NCBI RefSeq assembly: GCF_002080455.1
Contig: NZ_CP020555.1
Span: 3,100,001 to 3,164,000, forward strand
DNA from: Streptomyces sp. Sge12
Lineage (GTDB): Bacteria > Actinomycetota > Actinomycetes > Streptomycetales > Streptomycetaceae
Length of the DNA stretch: 64,000 bases
Reading direction: 5' to 3'
A program made the position numbers and the translations under genes. The notes under the pieces are model-generated. The model was not told where the DNA came from. It did no database searches and saw only the letters and a list, made by a program, of their open reading frames with translations. Shown here one piece after another: positions 62,691 to 64,000 of the stretch (positions are counted from its first letter, which is position 1; every line of letters begins with the position of its first letter).

Positions 62691-63806
62691 TCACTGGCGG
62701 CCGCGGAAGCGGCGCCGCTCGCCCGGGGCCTCCTGTGCGGCGGCGTCCGCGAGCCGGACCACCGCCGTGTCCCGGCCCGCCACGACGGGCTTCGGCGAGC
62801 GCGCCGCCTTCGCCTTGTACTGGGCGGCGTCCGCCAGCCGGAACAGCCGCCGGGAGGACTTCACCGGCCCGATCGGGTCCCCGGTGGAGGCCACCCCGCA
62901 GGCCACCCCCTCGCCCAGCTCCAGCTCGGCGGCCCGGGTGCACACCTCCTCGGTGACGCGCACGATCTCGTCCGCCGTCGGACCGACGCCGACCAGGCAG
63001 AACTCGTCACCGCCGAGGCGGGCCACCAGCGACCCGGGCAGCATCGCCCCGCACAGGCTCAGGACCGACCCGAAGCGCTCCAGCAGCCGGTCGCCCATGG
63101 CGTGGCCGAGGGTGTCGTTGACCTTCTTCAGCCCGTTCAGATCGCAGACGACCAGGCTGACGACCACCCCGGTCCGCCGGTGCTCCTCCAGGGCCTCGTC
63201 GAGCCGCATGTCGACCGCCCGCCGGTTCGCGAGCCCGGTCAGCGGGTCGGTGAAGGCGAGCCGCCGGGCCTCCTCCAGCCGCTCGTTCTGCGCGAGGCCG
63301 GCGGCGACCACCGCGGCGAGCACGGTGGCGAACTCGGCGTCGTCCTCGTCGAAGTCGGGCAGCCCCTCGTCGCGGGCCACATACAGCTCGCCCCAGGCCC
63401 GCCCGCTGAGCACCACGGGCGCCACCACACAGGTCCCGCGGCCGCGCCGGCGCAGGGCCGCCCCGCGGCGGCCCGGCCGGTCGCCGACGGCGCTCTCGAC
63501 CCAGGCGTGGGGGCCACCCCCGCCCACCCAGCGCTCGTGCAGGAACTCGGTGATCTCGGGGAAGTCGTGCACGGGATAGGACTCGTCCTCGGGGAACTCC
63601 TCCTCGCCGGGCCGCCGCTCCCCCTCGTTCACGAGCACCCGCAGGCGCCCCCGCTCGCGCTCCCACGCGGAGATCGCGGCGAACGAACCGTCGAGCGCCA
63701 GACGCGCCCCCCGTGCGGCCGCCCGCACACTGTCCCGCGGCGCGCACGCCGCGGCCATCGCCTGAGCGAGTCCCACCACGGCTCGTAGCCGCCCGTCAAC
63801 TCCCAT
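62691..63806 (-). CDS. GAF-GGDEF diguanylate cyclase
   Basis: A 371-residue protein likely making cyclic di-GMP. A GAF-like sensory domain (about 15-175, SFAAISAWERERGRLRVL; VVAPVVLSGRAWGELYVARD) precedes the GGDEF domain (about 185-345) with FTDPLTGLANRRAVDMRL, VVCDLNGLKKVNDTLGHAMG and the intact active motif RLGGDEFCLV. The inhibitory I-site RxxD before GGDEF is absent (LPGS at that place). It resembles CdgE of Streptomyces, which from memory also sits beside hutH. Start ATG 63806 (GTG 63809 alternative). Confidence 0.9.
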   Translation of the reverse strand: MGVDGRLRAVVGLAQAMAAACAPRDSVRAAARGARLALDGSFAAISAWERERGRLRVLVNEGERRPGEEEFPEDESYPVHDFPEITEFLHERWVGGGGPHAWVESAVGDRPGRRGAALRRRGRGTCVVAPVVLSGRAWGELYVARDEGLPDFDEDDAEFATVLAAVVAAGLAQNERLEEARRLAFTDPLTGLANRRAVDMRLDEALEEHRRTGVVVSLVVCDLNGLKKVNDTLGHAMGDRLLERFGSVLSLCGAMLPGSLVARLGGDEFCLVGVGPTADEIVRVTEEVCTRAAELELGEGVACGVASTGDPIGPVKSSRRLFRLADAAQYKAKAARSPKPVVAGRDTAVVRLADAAAQEAPGERRRFRGRQ

Positions 63807-63910
63807 CACCCCAGGCTAGGGACTTTTGTCTGATTTGGAGATAATTGGCGCGGCTTTCGGCGCCACCAAGATCACCAGCGGGGGTTCCCGGGCAGCGTGA
63901 CCCTGGCGCC

Positions 63911-63945
63911 GCCCGGGGCCTGCGGGGCCTGCGGGGCCTGCGGGA
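63911..63945. repeat. 9-bp tandem repeat at the end of the hydratase gene
   Basis: GGGGCCTGC is repeated three times in the short gap downstream of the enoyl-CoA hydratase stop on the minus strand. Confidence 0.5.
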
Positions 63946-63948
63946 TCG

Positions 63949-64000
63949 CTACTCCCCCGGCCAGTTCGGCCTGCGCTTCTCGTTGAACGCCGCGACGCCC
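63949..64000 (-). CDS. Enoyl-CoA hydratase, C-terminal end only
   Basis: The last 16 codons read GVAAFNEKRRPNWPGE and stop at 63949. This ending is typical of crotonase-family enoyl-CoA hydratases (EG-AF-EKR-P-W). The rest lies beyond the window. Family assignment rests on this short tail and remembered gene order after hutH. Confidence 0.65.
   Translation of the reverse strand, partial: GVAAFNEKRRPNWPGE

Overview
The window is high-GC, gene-dense DNA with strong third-position G/C bias, GTG/TTG starts and many 4-bp stop/start overlaps. Mycothiol chemistry (mca), a DasR-type operator in front of a secreted chitinase, streptogrisin-like protease and LAxTG-type surface protein point to Streptomyces. 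The order pckG ... mca, greA ... metB ... msrA ... hutH, GGDEF protein, enoyl-CoA hydratase resembles, from memory, a conserved core-chromosome block of Streptomyces (about SCO4979 down to SCO4930 in S. coelicolor). This looks like chromosome core with accessory insertions, not a plasmid or prophage. I saw no tRNA, rRNA, CRISPR array or transposase.

Layout. 0-1.7 kb: end of a Tad/Flp pilus locus (cpaB and a zinc-ribbon protein, minus strand). 2.1-5.3 kb: secreted GH18 chitinase under a DasR-like operator, then a secreted M14 carboxypeptidase. 5.4-9.6 kb: a divergent D-amino-acid catabolic locus (IclR regulator and RidA on one side; PLP fold-III D-amino-acid lyase and N-acyl-D-amino-acid deacylase on the other). 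9.6-15.2 kb: YdcF-like membrane protein, streptogrisin-like protease with chitin-binding tail, LysR regulator, deazaflavin-dependent nitroreductase, acetyltransferase and small proteins. 15.2-16.9 kb: a gene-free island that is one large imperfect inverted repeat with 64-bp tandem repeats inside. 17-25.4 kb: alanine-type aminotransferase, small proteins, an RDD membrane protein and a four-gene operon (binding protein, TelA, VWA lipoprotein, XpaC-like membrane protein). 25.4-28.3 kb: PEP carboxykinase and a hemolysin-III-type membrane protein. 28.3-34.7 kb: a glycan operon on the minus strand (family-2 glycosyltransferase, GT39-like, GT2-GtrA fusion, secreted galactose-oxidase-like copper oxidase). 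34.8-39.4 kb: a thioredoxin/DUF255 gene, a DUF4344 remnant and a TPR protein.

The stretch 33.7-37.8 kb is damaged. At least six small indels break the glycosyltransferase and the DUF255 gene, and three genes (GT2, DUF4344, TPR) appear to lack N-terminal or core regions. Genes outside this stretch look intact, so this is either a local consensus/assembly problem or a real decay hot spot.

39.8-64 kb returns to core genes: mca with a small membrane partner, DUF4307 protein, greA, a DrrAB-type ABC exporter, threonine ammonia-lyase, MarR regulator, a sigma-like/membrane pair, metB, two paralogous repeat-like proteins around an M48 protease, msrA, a Tat-exported sulfatase, zinc alcohol dehydrogenase with a divergent XRE regulator, a double-GNAT protein, an L,D-transpeptidase, a LADTG surface protein, hutH, a GAF-GGDEF protein and the tail of an enoyl-CoA hydratase. 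Many convergent gene pairs are separated by near-perfect hairpins that probably act as two-way terminators.
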